From: Pithys albifrons albifrons
Taxonomy: Eukaryota; Chordata; Aves; Passeriformes; Thamnophilidae
NCBI RefSeq assembly: GCF_047495875.1
Contig: NC_092459.1
Span: 36,241,634-36,305,633 of the forward strand
Direction: 5' to 3'
Length of the DNA: 64,000 nucleotides
In this document: positions 1 through 13,200 of the stretch, one piece after another
Position numbering within the stretch: position 1 is the first letter of the stretch
How the letters are laid out: each line of letters begins with the position of its first letter
Program-made: the position numbers and the translations under genes
The notes under the pieces: model-generated
Told to the model about the DNA's origin: nothing
Databases searched by the model: none
What the model saw: only the letters and a program-made list of their open reading frames with translations

Positions 1-507
1 CAGCAGAAGCCAATGAACCAGTAGGAAGACCTTAGACTATCTTGTCCACAGTCTGGAAGAGTATAAAAGCCCAGGGTTTCCTTTGTTGCGGTGTCTCCAA
101 GCTGTTCCTGTTTTATTGCAGCATGATTAAACTGTTTTATGGATCCAGACGTCTGGGACTGTGCTATGGGAAAACATGCTGAGCTGGTAAAGAAACCTTG
201 TGCGAGTGTGGTGTGCGTAGGGAGTCAAGCAGGGCACCGGTCAGGTCACTGGAGCCACCCGCTGTGAAAGGGCTTCAAACCCAACAGTTAAAGCCTCTGG
301 TGGTGGGACTGTGCCTCCAGAGTACACCCTCGATCAGACAGGAATGTTTACTTAGGAGGGATCTCTCAAGGCTCCCATATCCAACCCAAAGCAAGTTCTT
401 TGCTGAACACTGACTCAATTACTTTTCTACACAACTTTTACAATCATAACGGGCGGTTTTGGAGATTTACCTGGGACTTGTGAGGTGACAAGGTATTTTT
501 CTCACAA
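1..507 (+). mobile_element. Probable LTR of an endogenous retrovirus, 5' end outside the window
   Basis: A TATAAAA box at 62-68 is followed at about 60 bases by an ATTAAA-type polyadenylation signal near 127, then by a long U5-like stretch that may end at CA near 507. Compact TATA plus poly(A) signal spacing is typical of retroviral LTRs. The upstream end lies outside the window, so terminal repeats and target duplication cannot be checked. No gag, pol or env frame follows. It could instead be an unrelated TATA-containing sequence; the 3' boundary is a guess. Confidence 0.4.
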
Positions 508-510
508 TCC

Positions 511-3500
511 AGTTCAATAGCATTTATGTCTATTGTTTTCTTTTCACATTCCCTTGTGCACATACACTGGCCTCTTCTTCCAGCCTGGCTCTGCCTGAGG
601 AGTAAGTAGAACTGTCAGCTCCTTCAGCACTAGGAAGGAAGCACTGCCTCGGGCTCACACTGAAATCTCTCGTTCTCACACGGGACTGTGGAGATAATCC
701 TTTGCCCAATAAATAGCCCACTTTCTTCCTTATTGCTCCGGAAGGACATGCATGAATGAACTGCACTTTTTCTGAACACCATCTTCTGCTTTTATTGAGT
801 ACTTCAGTCGCTGGTTCCAGCTGCATGTCCTTGCCCTAAGAGGCATCTGTTAAGGTTGCTGCATCTGATTTCCAAGTCCCCAGCTATAATAAGTCTCTTT
901 GAGGAAAAAAGCTTGGATTCTATTAGTCCTATGAGAAAACATGCATACAGTCCATAACCACGGGCTCCTGAAACACAGCTGTTAAGTGCAAATCTCAGTT
1001 TCTGAAATTTTCTTTCTGCTGCCTCATTATCTTTACTACATGCCAGCAGAAACCAGAGTCCCTGCAGGCGCAGGGAGGAAGTCTTTATGCTTCCAGCTGC
1101 ATCTAATGCTGCCTAGTCAACCAGATGCAAAATATTGCATCAACCTAATGTGTCACTTCAAAGTTTCAAAATTTTCCTCTTACTGTTGGGACTAGGTGCT
1201 TGTGGTTTGAGTTACCACTGGGGAAATGGAATCTCACAGCCAACACTTCAGATTACTTTCCGACACTGCCCGGCTGCCCTCAAAAGAAAAACAACCAGAA
1301 GATGTCAGACACAAAACAGCTTAAATCAGATGCTTAGAAAACACTTTGTAATAAACAAGAAGTTAAGCACAACTAATTGAAATGAAAATTGAGCTCAATG
1401 CAAGTCATCACTTTAATGTTAAGAGTAGGGCAGGATCCCTAAGAAGTCGTTATGGCCAAGAAGTTCTGACCACTAAATTTAATCCTGCAGGTGATGACTT
1501 CATGCTGTTGTTGTCTCCCAGCCAGACTGTTCCAGTTAAGCAGCCTTGAATATTTTCATCAGAATCCACAGACTGAAACTCCATTTTTAAGTCATGCACA
1601 GGAAAAAAAAATTCAACTTGCCAATGAAGAACAAAAATACCAGATCAATGAGCATACAGTCTTAGAAATAAAACCCTAATCCCTCACTTGCTAAGACATC
1701 TCTTTCAAAGAAATGTTTATGTTAAAATTTAAAGTTATGTTCAACATTAATCTTAGGGAATTTTACAACAGAATGTACCAATTTTAAAAGGATTCTACAG
1801 TCTTAATGAATTCCTAGAACCCATAGACAGAAATTAAATAGGGGGAACCTACAGTGTTGGCTAGACATATTTCAATATTTGTTACCATAGAAACAAGCCA
1901 GTAGATTTAGGGTTTGGCGTTATCCTTGCTATAAAATATTAAACTTCTTACAGTTTTTGCATATGTATATTATGGCAAGAACACTGTCAATCCTGATAAA
2001 GCCCAAAGCATCTTAATTATTTAACAGGATTTTAGACTTTTTTTTTCTTTTTTTTTTTTTAACACAGTATCTTTTCATTTACTTTTTTCCTTGATAAACT
2101 GTATTTTAACATCTTCCAGTAGGAGACACTTCTGGCTGACAGAATAAAATACAGAAGTGACTTATTTTTCCTCAGTATTGTGTATAAATCGTAGATAAAA
2201 GGAACACACACATAATCTAATAAACAAGATTCAACAGTAACTATAAAAATCCTATCAGTGATAATTTTATCTGTGATAATTTAACCAGTTAAATGTACAT
2301 GAAATATGTTATATTTTATTTGAAAGACAGTTCATACTTCAAATTTGGTAATTTTTTTTTCAAGCTTAGCTATGGAGAAATGCTGAAGTACAGAAGGGAT
2401 TGAGATAACATCTTGACACTTCAACTATACCACATACTTTTGGCAGATGCCTGAGAAACGAAACAAATGCATTGTTCTTTCATGCTTCAGATGAGCATCA
2501 ACAGTTGCATTCAAGTCACAGCACAACCAGAAAGCAAAAAGATCAGCAATTCCAACAAAGAAGAAGGACATATGTTTACTCCTGTTACACTCGTTTAAAA
2601 AGGAAGAACTTGTTTAGACAACTTGAATGGTAGAGGGGACTGTCAGCTCTGCATACCAGCCAGAGGAGTCCTGATCATTACATGTTGTTGGGACACCAGC
2701 TCAGCTGGGAACAGTGGGGAAGATCAGCACTTGGGCAAGCCCGAGCCCACTGCCACTGGGACTGATGTGGGCAAGTGACTCTGACCCTGATGATTTCACA
2801 GCCAAAACTGGATGCATCTCGCAGCCTTTGCTTTTTGTTTGGATTCAAGAAAATCTGTTTACAGGAGGCTCAACAAGAGGTTTTCACAATGAAAAAATTA
2901 AAAACTTGGGAGTAAAAGCCATAAACCATGCAGTTATTTCAATACTATGTTCCAGCACTGAAGTGGACAAGGAAAAACACCAACAAAGGCACAGCAAAGC
3001 AGAACAAAGACAAAAACTGAGCAAGACTGAAACACCCTCTTCTTCCAAGAATTAAACAATACTTTTTATGAAGTGTAAAGATCAGCAGTGGGAACGCCAT
3101 TTCCTAATGCTTCTGAGGTCAGTCCTCTAGCACAGGTTCTCAAACAACCAATTAAACATACACAGTTCTCACACTCACATGTATACCATCATCTTAAAAA
3201 AGCCCAACAGCTCATGTGTCTAAAAAAATAATGGAAAATTTATTCTTGAAGGCTTGCAAGACAACCCTTAAACTAATGGAAAATCTTCAACACTTCAAAA
3301 GAGGAAAATGGTAAGATTGCTTAATTTTAAATGAGTAAGAATTAAAATGTCACTTCCTGCACGTGACAGCAATTTGAATAACCTTGCATTTTTGTTTTCT
3401 TTGGTGTGGTTAATGGTGGAATCTTTGTAGAGTACATTTCTATGGCATTTACAGTTGCATGTTTATGTTCCGCAACTGCTTTGTATAATTCTGATCACAA

Positions 3501-4160
3501 GAAAAGCAGAAAGTGATTTTTCCTCTGTAAAGAAATAGATCTAAAAGGTAGCATGCTACTAAGGCTTTCAAAGAAAGAAAGGCTGGAGAAAAACTATCCC
3601 AACACTCAAGGGAGAAATGCACAACTTTGTTGAACTGACAGCTGCAGTGAGGTACGATGAATTTATTTTTTCTGAGCAGTTACTCTAAAGGCAGAGCAAC
3701 ACTATGTACTATAAAAGAGTGCACACAAGCCCACAAAGGGCACCACTATCAACCTGCAGTTGAGAAGTGGGAAGTTACTCACATGTCTGAATAAGTCATG
3801 GATTGATAAGAGATACTGGCAGCACACGTTGCCAAAAATAAGGCCTTGCATGCATGCATTCAAACACAGAGCTATAAACCCCCTCAAAACACCCTCTCAT
3901 AGGCTTTCCAGGCCAGGTTTATTCCATAGACAGCCCTACTCTGTGGAACACTGGAGCTCCTGGTCTTTCCAACTGACGCTGCAGGTGTCACCATTTCAGC
4001 ATGTCTCCTCATCCCTCTCATGAAGTGTATGTAAGTCAGAGCCTGGTTGTGAGACTTGATGTGACTTTTATAATGTTTTCTGTAGAATTCATGGATACAA
4101 GTAAAATAAAGCAGACAGTCTACATAAGTGCTACAGGTGCACCTTGGAACAAAAGATCTA
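511..4160. other. Anonymous AT-rich non-coding DNA
   Basis: No reading frame here looks like a protein family, and none is longer than about 113 codons. The stretch holds a T-rich run at about 2039-2060 and is otherwise single-copy-like. I see no gene, RNA gene or recognisable transposon. It is compatible with intron or intergenic DNA. Confidence 0.6.
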
Positions 4161-4164
4161 TCAT

Positions 4165-4412
4165 TCATAGATCATAGAATGGTTTGGGTTGGAAGGGACC
4201 TTCAAGATCATCCAGATCTAACCCCCCTGCCATGGGCAGGTACACTTTTCACTAGACCAGGTTGCTCAGAGCCCCATACAACCTGGCCCAGGCAACATAT
4301 TCCAGTGCCTCACCACCCTCACAATGAAGAATTTCTTCCTAATATCTAACCCTAAACCTATCCTCTTTCACTTAAAGACATTACTCCTTGTCCTACCACT
4401 ATATTCAACCAG
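4165..4412 (-). mobile_element. CR1 LINE, 5'-truncated 3' end
   Basis: Read on the plus strand the element opens with the reverse complement of a CR1 tail (TCATAGAATGGTTTGGGTTGG) and continues through conserved CR1 3' landmarks: the GCCATGGGCAGG block, the ACCAGGTTGCTCAGAGCC block and the block ending in AGAATTTCTTCCTAATATC. Only the last 250 bases of the element are present, as is usual for CR1 because reverse transcription starts at the 3' end. The 'ggtttgggttggaaggga' tail type differs from the copies at 61 and 62 kb, so it belongs to another, probably older, CR1 subfamily. It is non-coding and dead. Confidence 0.9.
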
Positions 4413-7400
4413 GCCACTCAGTGGATAGACTCCTCTACCATGTTTTGTCAAAAAAAACCCCAAACCTACACAAATGAACAAGAAATGCATGCACACAGTG
4501 GTAGCTTTTAAGTCAGTTGACAAACACCTCTCCAATTTAAGCAACAGTTTGTGATGCCACCAGGGGTGGCTTGCATTGCCCTCCTGTGGTAGCAGGACAG
4601 CACAGGACCACTGTTCAGCCAGCCTGTGCCTGGGTTCTGAACAGGGGCACTCCAGCAGTGGGTGACCAAAAGAAAAGTGGAGACACCAAAACCCATGCCC
4701 CAGTGCTGCTGAGAGGGAGAAAGGTGTGCTCTGGTTCTGGGTAACATGATCCATTTGGTCTGCTTAAAATATATGTTTTAGAAAATAAACTGGGAAGATA
4801 AAACAGGAGATTGTGATTCTTTTAACACATGAAAATAAATTTCACTCAAATAAAAACACATTATATGTAAAAAGATACTCTATACAACATTCAATTTACC
4901 CAAACAGCAACTCATTCCTCTTTATACAAGGGAGGCTAAGAGTCTATCTGGATTCAAAAAGAGAACAGACACAGGTTTGCCATCTCAGAAAGACTTTTCA
5001 AAAGGACACACACTTTTCATGTCTGTCCAGTCTACACAATAACTAAAGGGTGAAGACACCATAGACTGTCAGGGTGTTTTGCCATTCGAAGTGGGGCAGG
5101 AGCACTGCTCCTTCCTCTGGAGCATCTTGTTTCTGGTCACCAAAACAAAGAGAGGAAATTGGGGTATATGGACAGGGATCTGAACTGGCACAGAAATGCA
5201 CGGATCTCTTCCAATATTGGAAGATTAACACACGAGAGTTGATGAATGGGAAGGATTAAATATAGAACCAAAAAAGTAAGTGAAATGATTAATTGCTAGG
5301 AAAGGGAACTGATGATTTAGAAAAGAAAAAAATTATTAAGACTTAGGAAACTGAAGGGAATAAGCAGAAAGTGAGCTGCAGGGTGGGACCATCTGGTGTA
5401 TACAAGCCATAGCGGCACAGGGCACATGCCCACAGTTCCAGCTGCCCCTCTCGCCTTCTCCCAGCCTCAGTGCATGCAGAGCAGACAGAGAGCAGAAACA
5501 GACGGTGTTTACAGGTTAGTGGCTGAAAATAACTGACTTTAAAAACAAGCTGCAATTGGTTTCAAATAATATCCTATCATCTGAAAGGAAACTGGTCTCT
5601 TCATTTAATTAAACGCTTCTACGTGGTCTTGCAGTGGGCTGGCAGCTCTGTTGCACTCACGTCCTTGCATTCTAAGCTTTCTAGAAATTTCTAAAAATAA
5701 CTGGATACTTGTTTAATACTATTTTCATTTATTTTATGAAGGAATGGGAATGGAAGGCATCTTTAGCATGTTTATTTTTCACTTCTGAGTTATAACATCT
5801 CAACAGTACCCCATGTTTTTGGTCTTGCACTTCTTTGCTTTGCATCTATTAAGATAATTTAACTCTTTCACAGCCAGCATGCCATCAACAGGCACCCCAA
5901 AGCAGCAAAAACCTGAGGAATAATCCAGTACCTTTAAGTCTCCTATGATCAGTTGTTTGCTTGATGTCTTCAAGTAATTTGATTTTGTAGGGAATGATAA
6001 TATAGAGGAAAAAAACACAGATATGCCATTAAACTGTAAAAGCACTTCATGTTTTAGCATGGCACCTGCTTTAATTCTTTTTTTAACTTAATGCCATTTT
6101 TAAATCACTTACAAAAATACTTTTTTCAGTTAAAGACCAGAAAGACACAACCAACAACATCCTCACCGGGTTATGCTCATGAATGAGCTACTGTCTGCAT
6201 TAGAAACAAGCACCTGGACCAACTCATGGGCATCCAGCGAAGCCCACTGGTTTCCTTTCAAAACACTAATTTACAAAAGACACAGTCAAATCCAATTCTT
6301 GCTATTAAACACAAAATCTCAAGGGTGGAAGCAATGAGATGCAGGATGCAGAGGAGCTGCTCACCACAGTGGAGCACAAGTCTCAGGCTCAGAGTGAGTA
6401 GGAGATCACTCCCTACTCTGGAGAGGGTATTAAGACACCAAGACAAATACTTTTCATACTTTTCTGAAGGTCCATTATGACACACCATACTGCAACTTCA
6501 TTAAGAAGCAACTCTATGATATCTTTGAGAGATCTTGCACTTCCTCACCCAAATCTTTATGTCATTCCCTTTATGCCAAATACTTTCTGTACCAGATAAA
6601 CAGCAGGACCTGGATTCGCACAGCCAGCCAACCAGGAAAGTAGTCTGAGACCGTAGGGAAGCATCAGCACCTTTCAGTCCTAGCACAGTCATCTTATTAA
6701 ACAAAACACATCAAAAACACAGCAGGGGCCCTTCCTGTCACCGTTCCTTTCACTTGGTCTAGCTCCCACACATCCTAGGCAGAAGTTTCCCATCCTTCAC
6801 TACCCAGAGGGAAAGGACACACTCAGAAGGGCTGTCATTGTGTAACCAAAGGATGCTGGGGGGCATCAAGAGTAAGAGGGCTAAAATAAAACTCATCACC
6901 ATCTATGCAGCTTTTCGTGCCTGCCACTCCCTTCTCACAGTGCCTTGCAACTTCTAAATTTTGCACCATCCTCTCTCCCCCCATGTCCTTGAGGAGTTTT
7001 TCTTTGGGACATGAGGACACTTGGCAGCGTTTCAGAACAACTCCAGCAGCTCCCCCTGCTCCACTGAAGGAAGAGCCACATAAACTTCAGAGGCAGGGAC
7101 TCGTTTCTTTGATGCATTTTTCTTGACAAGGTCCAGTTTTACTAATTAGCCCTTGACAGAGCACCTTTTCATTCAATATGCATGAAGACAATTCCTTTTA
7201 CCTATATAAAGGCTAAGATTTAGGGGAGCTGCAGACATCATCTGCTGTGATGAAATTCTGCATCAAGAGCAGTAACAAAATTTTTTGAGAACCTGATACA
7301 TCTATGTATGCATGTCAATATATATGTGTGTATATCTATATCTATATATAAAAATCAACATATGAATTTCAAATGACAAAACCCGCACCAGTTTAATGCT

Positions 7401-9690
7401 GTAGACTACAAGAGAGTAAGTACATTTGACACTCAATAGTGAAATACGGTCTCCCTATTAACTAAATAAACTCCCATATTTGCTTCAATGGGAATCTGTT
7501 GTTCTAAACAAAATAAGTAAGGCAAGAAGGTTTACTTAAGCTGCCAAGCATTTGAATAAAACTCAAAAGAAAAATAAGAAAAGCCACAATGCATTTCACA
7601 AATGGGCAGCTATAACACTAATTTAAGTTGAAGTGGCCAAGAGATGAAGCAATACAAAATTGAAAGCAATTAACAAGCAACATTCAAGAAATATTAAATA
7701 CATACTGAAGACTCGGCATTCACACAAAAAGATCTGGTGATGAAAAGCAGATACTTTGCCTAATAAGCAACAAGCTATTTCAAATACGGCTATCAAAACA
7801 GAGGAGACCTGTAATGCCACGCTGAGAAGAGCTTGCTGCAGAACAGCAGTGCTGGTAGCACAAGCAGGGAGGCATGGGACTTAAGTGCTGGTGTGTCACC
7901 AGAAGAGGAGGTAACAGCTACACACAGCCCTGCAGGCTGCTAGGGCATCAACAGCATCTGCTTGCTGCCAGCCTGATGGGTACCTACAACTTTGGTAAGT
8001 ATTGTTCCCCTGAACAATAAGAAAATATAGTACCCCATCTGGGGTAAAACCAGCAGATCCACAACCTGTGCAGCCAGCAGAATCACAGTGCCCAACCCAT
8101 GTCCACTCTCACTGCCCTGGGAAGCCAACTTCATCCTCTATGTCTGTCCTGATCCAAGTAGGTATCAAAACTGGTCTCCCTCCTGACATCTTCTGGGATC
8201 ACTCTCCCCACTGGCAGCTCTCAAAACAGGACATCATGGTCCAGCTTCTCTCCCTTCACAGACCAGCATCATCCTCTCAGGCTGCCAGCAGGCCAGAGGT
8301 CAGCAAGTTTACTTCTTTGAAGGCACAGAGGAATAACTCAGACAGATGGATGAATTTTACATAGGCTCTAGAAACCAGCTTTTCCTTCAGTGAGTACCAC
8401 ATGTGTGTAGCCAGGCAAACCAGCAGCGCCCTAAGTGCTCTACCCTTTCTTTCAGCTGATGCAGAGAGGGGACACAGTTAAGGACTCTTTGGGCATCACT
8501 TGCTTGTCCAGAATCACACAGCACTAATCCTCTATATCAGGAACCAACACTGTCCGCCCTTCATGACCTACTTCTTGCTGCAACAAGCCCCCAGGCCTGA
8601 TTAGTGAGCCCATTTACTACAGAACCACACCTCAAAGCTCCTCTCTGCCCTTATGCAACATCTTGTGCATTATCCCAGAGCCTCTGTGAGCTGGAAACTC
8701 TCTGTTCATGCTACATGGGAAAAGTAAGGAGCTTGCCAACCCCTCCTGAAACAGACACCAAGAAACCTGATGATAATAAAGTGCCATGGTTTTCTGTCTC
8801 AAGTTCAGGTAGAGCTTCAAGATCACAAAGAAATCTTCCACCCATTGCAGATGCAGATACCAGGAGAGGATTTTCCTTTGTTTTTCTCCTATGCTAATAA
8901 TTCAAGAGGGTGAAATTATTTCAATTTTTTTTTAAACTGAATAGTCATGGGCTTTGAAGTGCTACCACACCTACAGCGTGGGGTCTGGCAAACTCAGATG
9001 AAAATGGCTAATGAATTTCAGATATTTTTGTTTTCTTATTCTTATGTTTGATATTCACACATGGAAACCTAAAAATGTTGGAATGCAATTCTTATTCTTG
9101 CATAGTAAAGGCTGTTTCTATCACAGCCTGAAATACTGCAGGGGTTACACACAACATGCACAGCTCTGTTACTTTACTGTATCAAGCCCACAATGTTGTT
9201 ACCTGCAGAAAATCAATTCCTACACTGTAGTACAGACCATTAATTTGTACAAGAAAAAAGCGTGTTCTCCCTGGACTTATAAAATTATCTTTTAATATTA
9301 TAACCTTTTGTCTTCTTGGGAGGGATGAGGAACATAAAAAAATACCAATGACAACAAAACAAAATAAAACAAAAACCAGAAAATCGAGTTGATATGAGAA
9401 ACCAGCTGATTTTTAACAAACAGATTTGGAGTCCTCCGGAAGGCAGGACCGCACCTGGGCAACCCTTCAGTCTGCACAGTGTGGGAGCTCACTGTACCCC
9501 AGTTTCAGACACTGCTTATCTGTTGGGTATTATCCAGCCCAACTACATTAAGTTAAACCACAGTGGATGCAGATGGGAATGGACAGGAAAGAAAAACGGT
9601 CAGGGCAGGGGTGTAAGAGCCACCATGATCCTTAAGCAGATGATAGGGAAGCTGTTGATGGGAAGGTCAAGCAGTGTGGGGCTACATCCC
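4413..9690. other. Anonymous AT-rich non-coding DNA
   Basis: No recognisable exon or transposon was found. The region contains a mixed TA/TG/TATC microsatellite at about 7317-7350 and several A-rich runs. Reading frames up to about 128 codons occur (for example minus strand 4368-4754) but have no family resemblance and read like translated intron. Compatible with intron or intergenic DNA. Confidence 0.55.
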
Positions 9691-9694
9691 CTCA

Positions 9695-10211
9695 ACATAG
9701 AGTTCCCTTGTACTTGGCACTGGTGAGGCCACACCTTGAGTACTGTGTCCAGTTCTGGGCCCCTCAATTCAGGAAGGACACTGAGGTGCTGGAGCAGGTC
9801 CAGAGATGGGAAACAAAGCTGGTGAGCAGTCTGGAGTGCATGTCATATGAGGAGCAGCTGAGAGAGTTGGGGTTGTTAAGCCTGGAAAAGAGCAGGTTCA
9901 AGAGTGACCTTATTGCCCTCTGCATCTATCTGAAAGGAGGCTGGAGGGGAGATGCCCTCTTCTCTCAGGCAACCAGTAATAGGACAAGAGGACACAGTCT
10001 TAAGCTATGGCAGGGAAAGCTTAAGTTAGACATTAGGAAGAAGTTCTTCACAAAAAGGGTGATTAGATACCGGAATGCGCTGCCCAGGGAGGTGGTGGAG
10101 TCACTGCCCTGGGGAAAGACTAGATGTGGCACTTAGTGCCTTGGTCTAGTTGACATGGTGGTGGTCAGCCAGAGGTCTTTTTCAACCCAACTAATTCTGT
10201 GCTTCTGTGAA
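9695..10211 (+). mobile_element. CR1 LINE, 5'-truncated, with end of ORF2
   Basis: An open frame of about 142 codons (9708-10136) encodes the C-terminal part of CR1 ORF2 after the polymerase core. Landmarks are [16 protein letters not shown], an EVLEQVQR helix, GLLSLEKSR and the [24 protein letters not shown] block that closes the protein. The frame runs past the normal end of that block into a variant tail, so the last codons are altered. The element ends near 10211 in a decayed octamer tail ('tctgtgcttctgtga' where ATTCTATG repeats are expected). Endonuclease and catalytic motifs are absent through 5' truncation, so it cannot move by itself. Confidence 0.92.
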
Positions 10212-13200
10212 CACAGAGGCAATAGGGACTAATGGGAATAGCACAGAGCTCACAAGGAAAGAAAACAATGCTCAGGTGAGTGGGACAATGCAGGTGAGCA
10301 TTGTGACATCAACTGCTACATAAGGTTAATTTGTCATGAACCAGGTTTTGACTTATTCAAGCAGAACCTGAGCATGGTTTTCCAGGTATACATCAAATTT
10401 GTACTGGATCATGATAAGTGGTGAGGCCTTTCTTTCCTGGCAGGCTTTTGGGGGGGGAGGCTTGAGGCAGGATGATGGAGCCCAAGGGCAGCATCCCTCA
10501 GCCCAGGGAGGATGCAGCCACCTGTGCACACCCACGCCAGAACCAGAGCTTGCCCAGCATGCCCAGCACATGCAGGTACCAGCTACAGTTCATTTTGCAT
10601 AAGCTGATTAAAGTCAACAGGTTTGTGCTCGTAAGCACTGAAACACTGTGAGTATTTTGCCTCTGCCTGTCTCACTCTGCTTGCTTTAAAGAGCAGGCTG
10701 CAGATGTCCCAGCAGGGTCAGCCAGCCCCATGAAGCTCCAGTCTCCCTGTGGCCATTAGTGGCCTTCCCTTCACCCCCATGCACCCACGCAGGGATTCTC
10801 CTGACCCTGTCCTCACCGGATGATGCTCCTCCCTCTCCAGGAGCACCCCTGTGCCTTTTCCCTTCCCATTTCCATCAGAGCAGTCATACGTCACACCACC
10901 CTGCTTAGTGCTTCTCCTCTCCAAAGCCATCCGTAAGGAGTAAACTAATCCTCTCTAAGCCCCGGGGAAGGCAGGTAGCCTGCATTTTACACATATAGAA
11001 ACGGAAGAAGGGGTGAAGAGGTTCAGCCTGTTTCTTTCATTAGATCCCTGAGGATCAAGTACACCACTGGTAAGCGTTTTAACTTAAGCTCTTAGGCAAT
11101 ACAGGGTAACCTAACAAACAAACCTAACAAGCAGGCACTCAGTGTTTATGATCTGTTTGTTTACGTGACACACAAAAAATTTACTCTGGGCAATTTCTCT
11201 GGGTACGTTCATTGTTCTGTAAGCTTGTGCGTGCACGTTTATGGCTGCATCCTCTCCTCTGATCTTCAAGCTAATTTCAACCAAAGAATTGACTGGAGGC
11301 AACAGGAACAATCCATGCAGCCTTGTGAGCTTCCTTCAGAAACCTTTGCATGGACTGCACAAGCCACATTTCCCATTCTCCCATCCTAACTGCTACACAA
11401 GACAGGAAGGAGAACAAATGAAAACTGGAGAAACCATAAGGTAGCCAGCTGCAAACCTCTCCAGCACAGGAACCCACCAGCCCCACTGCCAGTGTCACCC
11501 CCAGGCATTCCACTCTCTGGGTTTCTCACACGCGCGGTTATTATGTAAGGTCATATGGTCTGACACATGCGTTCCTCGAAGTGATGGGCTCCCTGGACTC
11601 CATCCAGAGGATCAATGAGGATTCTATGATCAACAAGGGCTTTGAGAGAATGCTGCAATTCAGTCAGTTGTACCCTGCTTGGACCCCTAAAGGGGGTGAC
11701 CTTACTCTTTCAGGAGGTCTGAGACCTCAGTGGAATCAATTCACACAGTGGAACTCCACACTGCATTACATGTTACAGGGAAATGATCTCCAGTACCAGT
11801 GCTGGTAGATATTACCCAGATGGAATATAAAAGTTGCTTTAAAAAGACAAAAACCTCTTAAAGCCACTTCATAATAAGATTTTGAAATAACTGAAATAAA
11901 TGCTATCTGCTAACAACAACATTTAAAGTGGGCGGCAATCCTGGTTCCAGCATACTTAAGCTTTGCATCAGAACAAAACTATCACAAATTGGCTAAAAAC
12001 CACAGTGATATGCAGTTGACACCCACGTATGTTACACTGGTTCCCAAGAACAAATGATGTGTATAACATCTCAGTATGCTCCAAGTATTATTGCTGTTAA
12101 GAATAATGCAAAATACTTAAAATCTAAAAAAAAGTATAATTCAGAAAAAAAGTAAGAAAGCCTTTCTTGTACACATATATATTCCCCCACATTCTCTATG
12201 AAATTGGTATTATTTACTAAAACGTTCTTTGTATAGATAGTAAAAGATCAACAGGAGATCAAATAGTAGTATATAAATTAAAGAATAGTTTTAACTATGA
12301 GGTCTCTGGGTTTTTTTCCCCTTTGTTCTTGTAGTAATACACATGCTGAAAAATGAAATAATTATCATACACAGATATACAAATAACACCTAAAACACAA
12401 AATATTAAGCTGACAGAAGTGTCCTCTGAATATCAGTGATTCCTTTGGCCATTCCAAGTAACTGCAGGAACAGGAAACCAACTAACAAAACCACCTTGGT
12501 CAGGAGTAGCTGCACTTAATGGCAATAAATACTACTGAAAGTGGCACATCATACAAATACTTCCTCTGTTTTTGCATGGAATGAAGTCTGACTCCTCATC
12601 TGTAGCTCCACGATACAGTTATTCTGACTGAGAAACTCATCTGATTTCCAATCCAAAGTTTGCTTTATCTCAGTCTGAGGAACTGAACAGACACTTCTCC
12701 CATGAAAAATGACATCCAGCCCGCTGTTGACACTTCACTAGTAGTCCCATAAGCAAGAACCATGGACCCCCTGCATTTAAAAAAAGAATGGCATTTTCCT
12801 GCTAAAACCCAAGTACTGGTTCTGACAAAGTCCTACATGAAATCATCCACCCTAGTCAAGGAAGAAAAGCTCTACAGGCTTTACCCAGCCCATACCCCAC
12901 AGAGCAACCAAGCAGCTTAGCTGCTGGTAAGAGGAATCTGCTCAGGGAAGGGTTCCCTGCCCTCACCTGCCTGCCAAGGGTTGGCAAAACATCACTTGCT
13001 TCCTTCAGTACTGGGGAACAACCCCTCAGCAGAAGGCACTAATAAAATAACAGTCGTAACTTCCCTTCATTATTTGTTTTTCTTTTGCAAAACACACTCC
13101 AGCAGGTGATGCTGCCACTAAATTTCCCAGCATTTGAATTATCTGCAAACACATTAGCAAAATAAATGAAGGCAAATGGCATTTCAAATATCGGTTTCCC

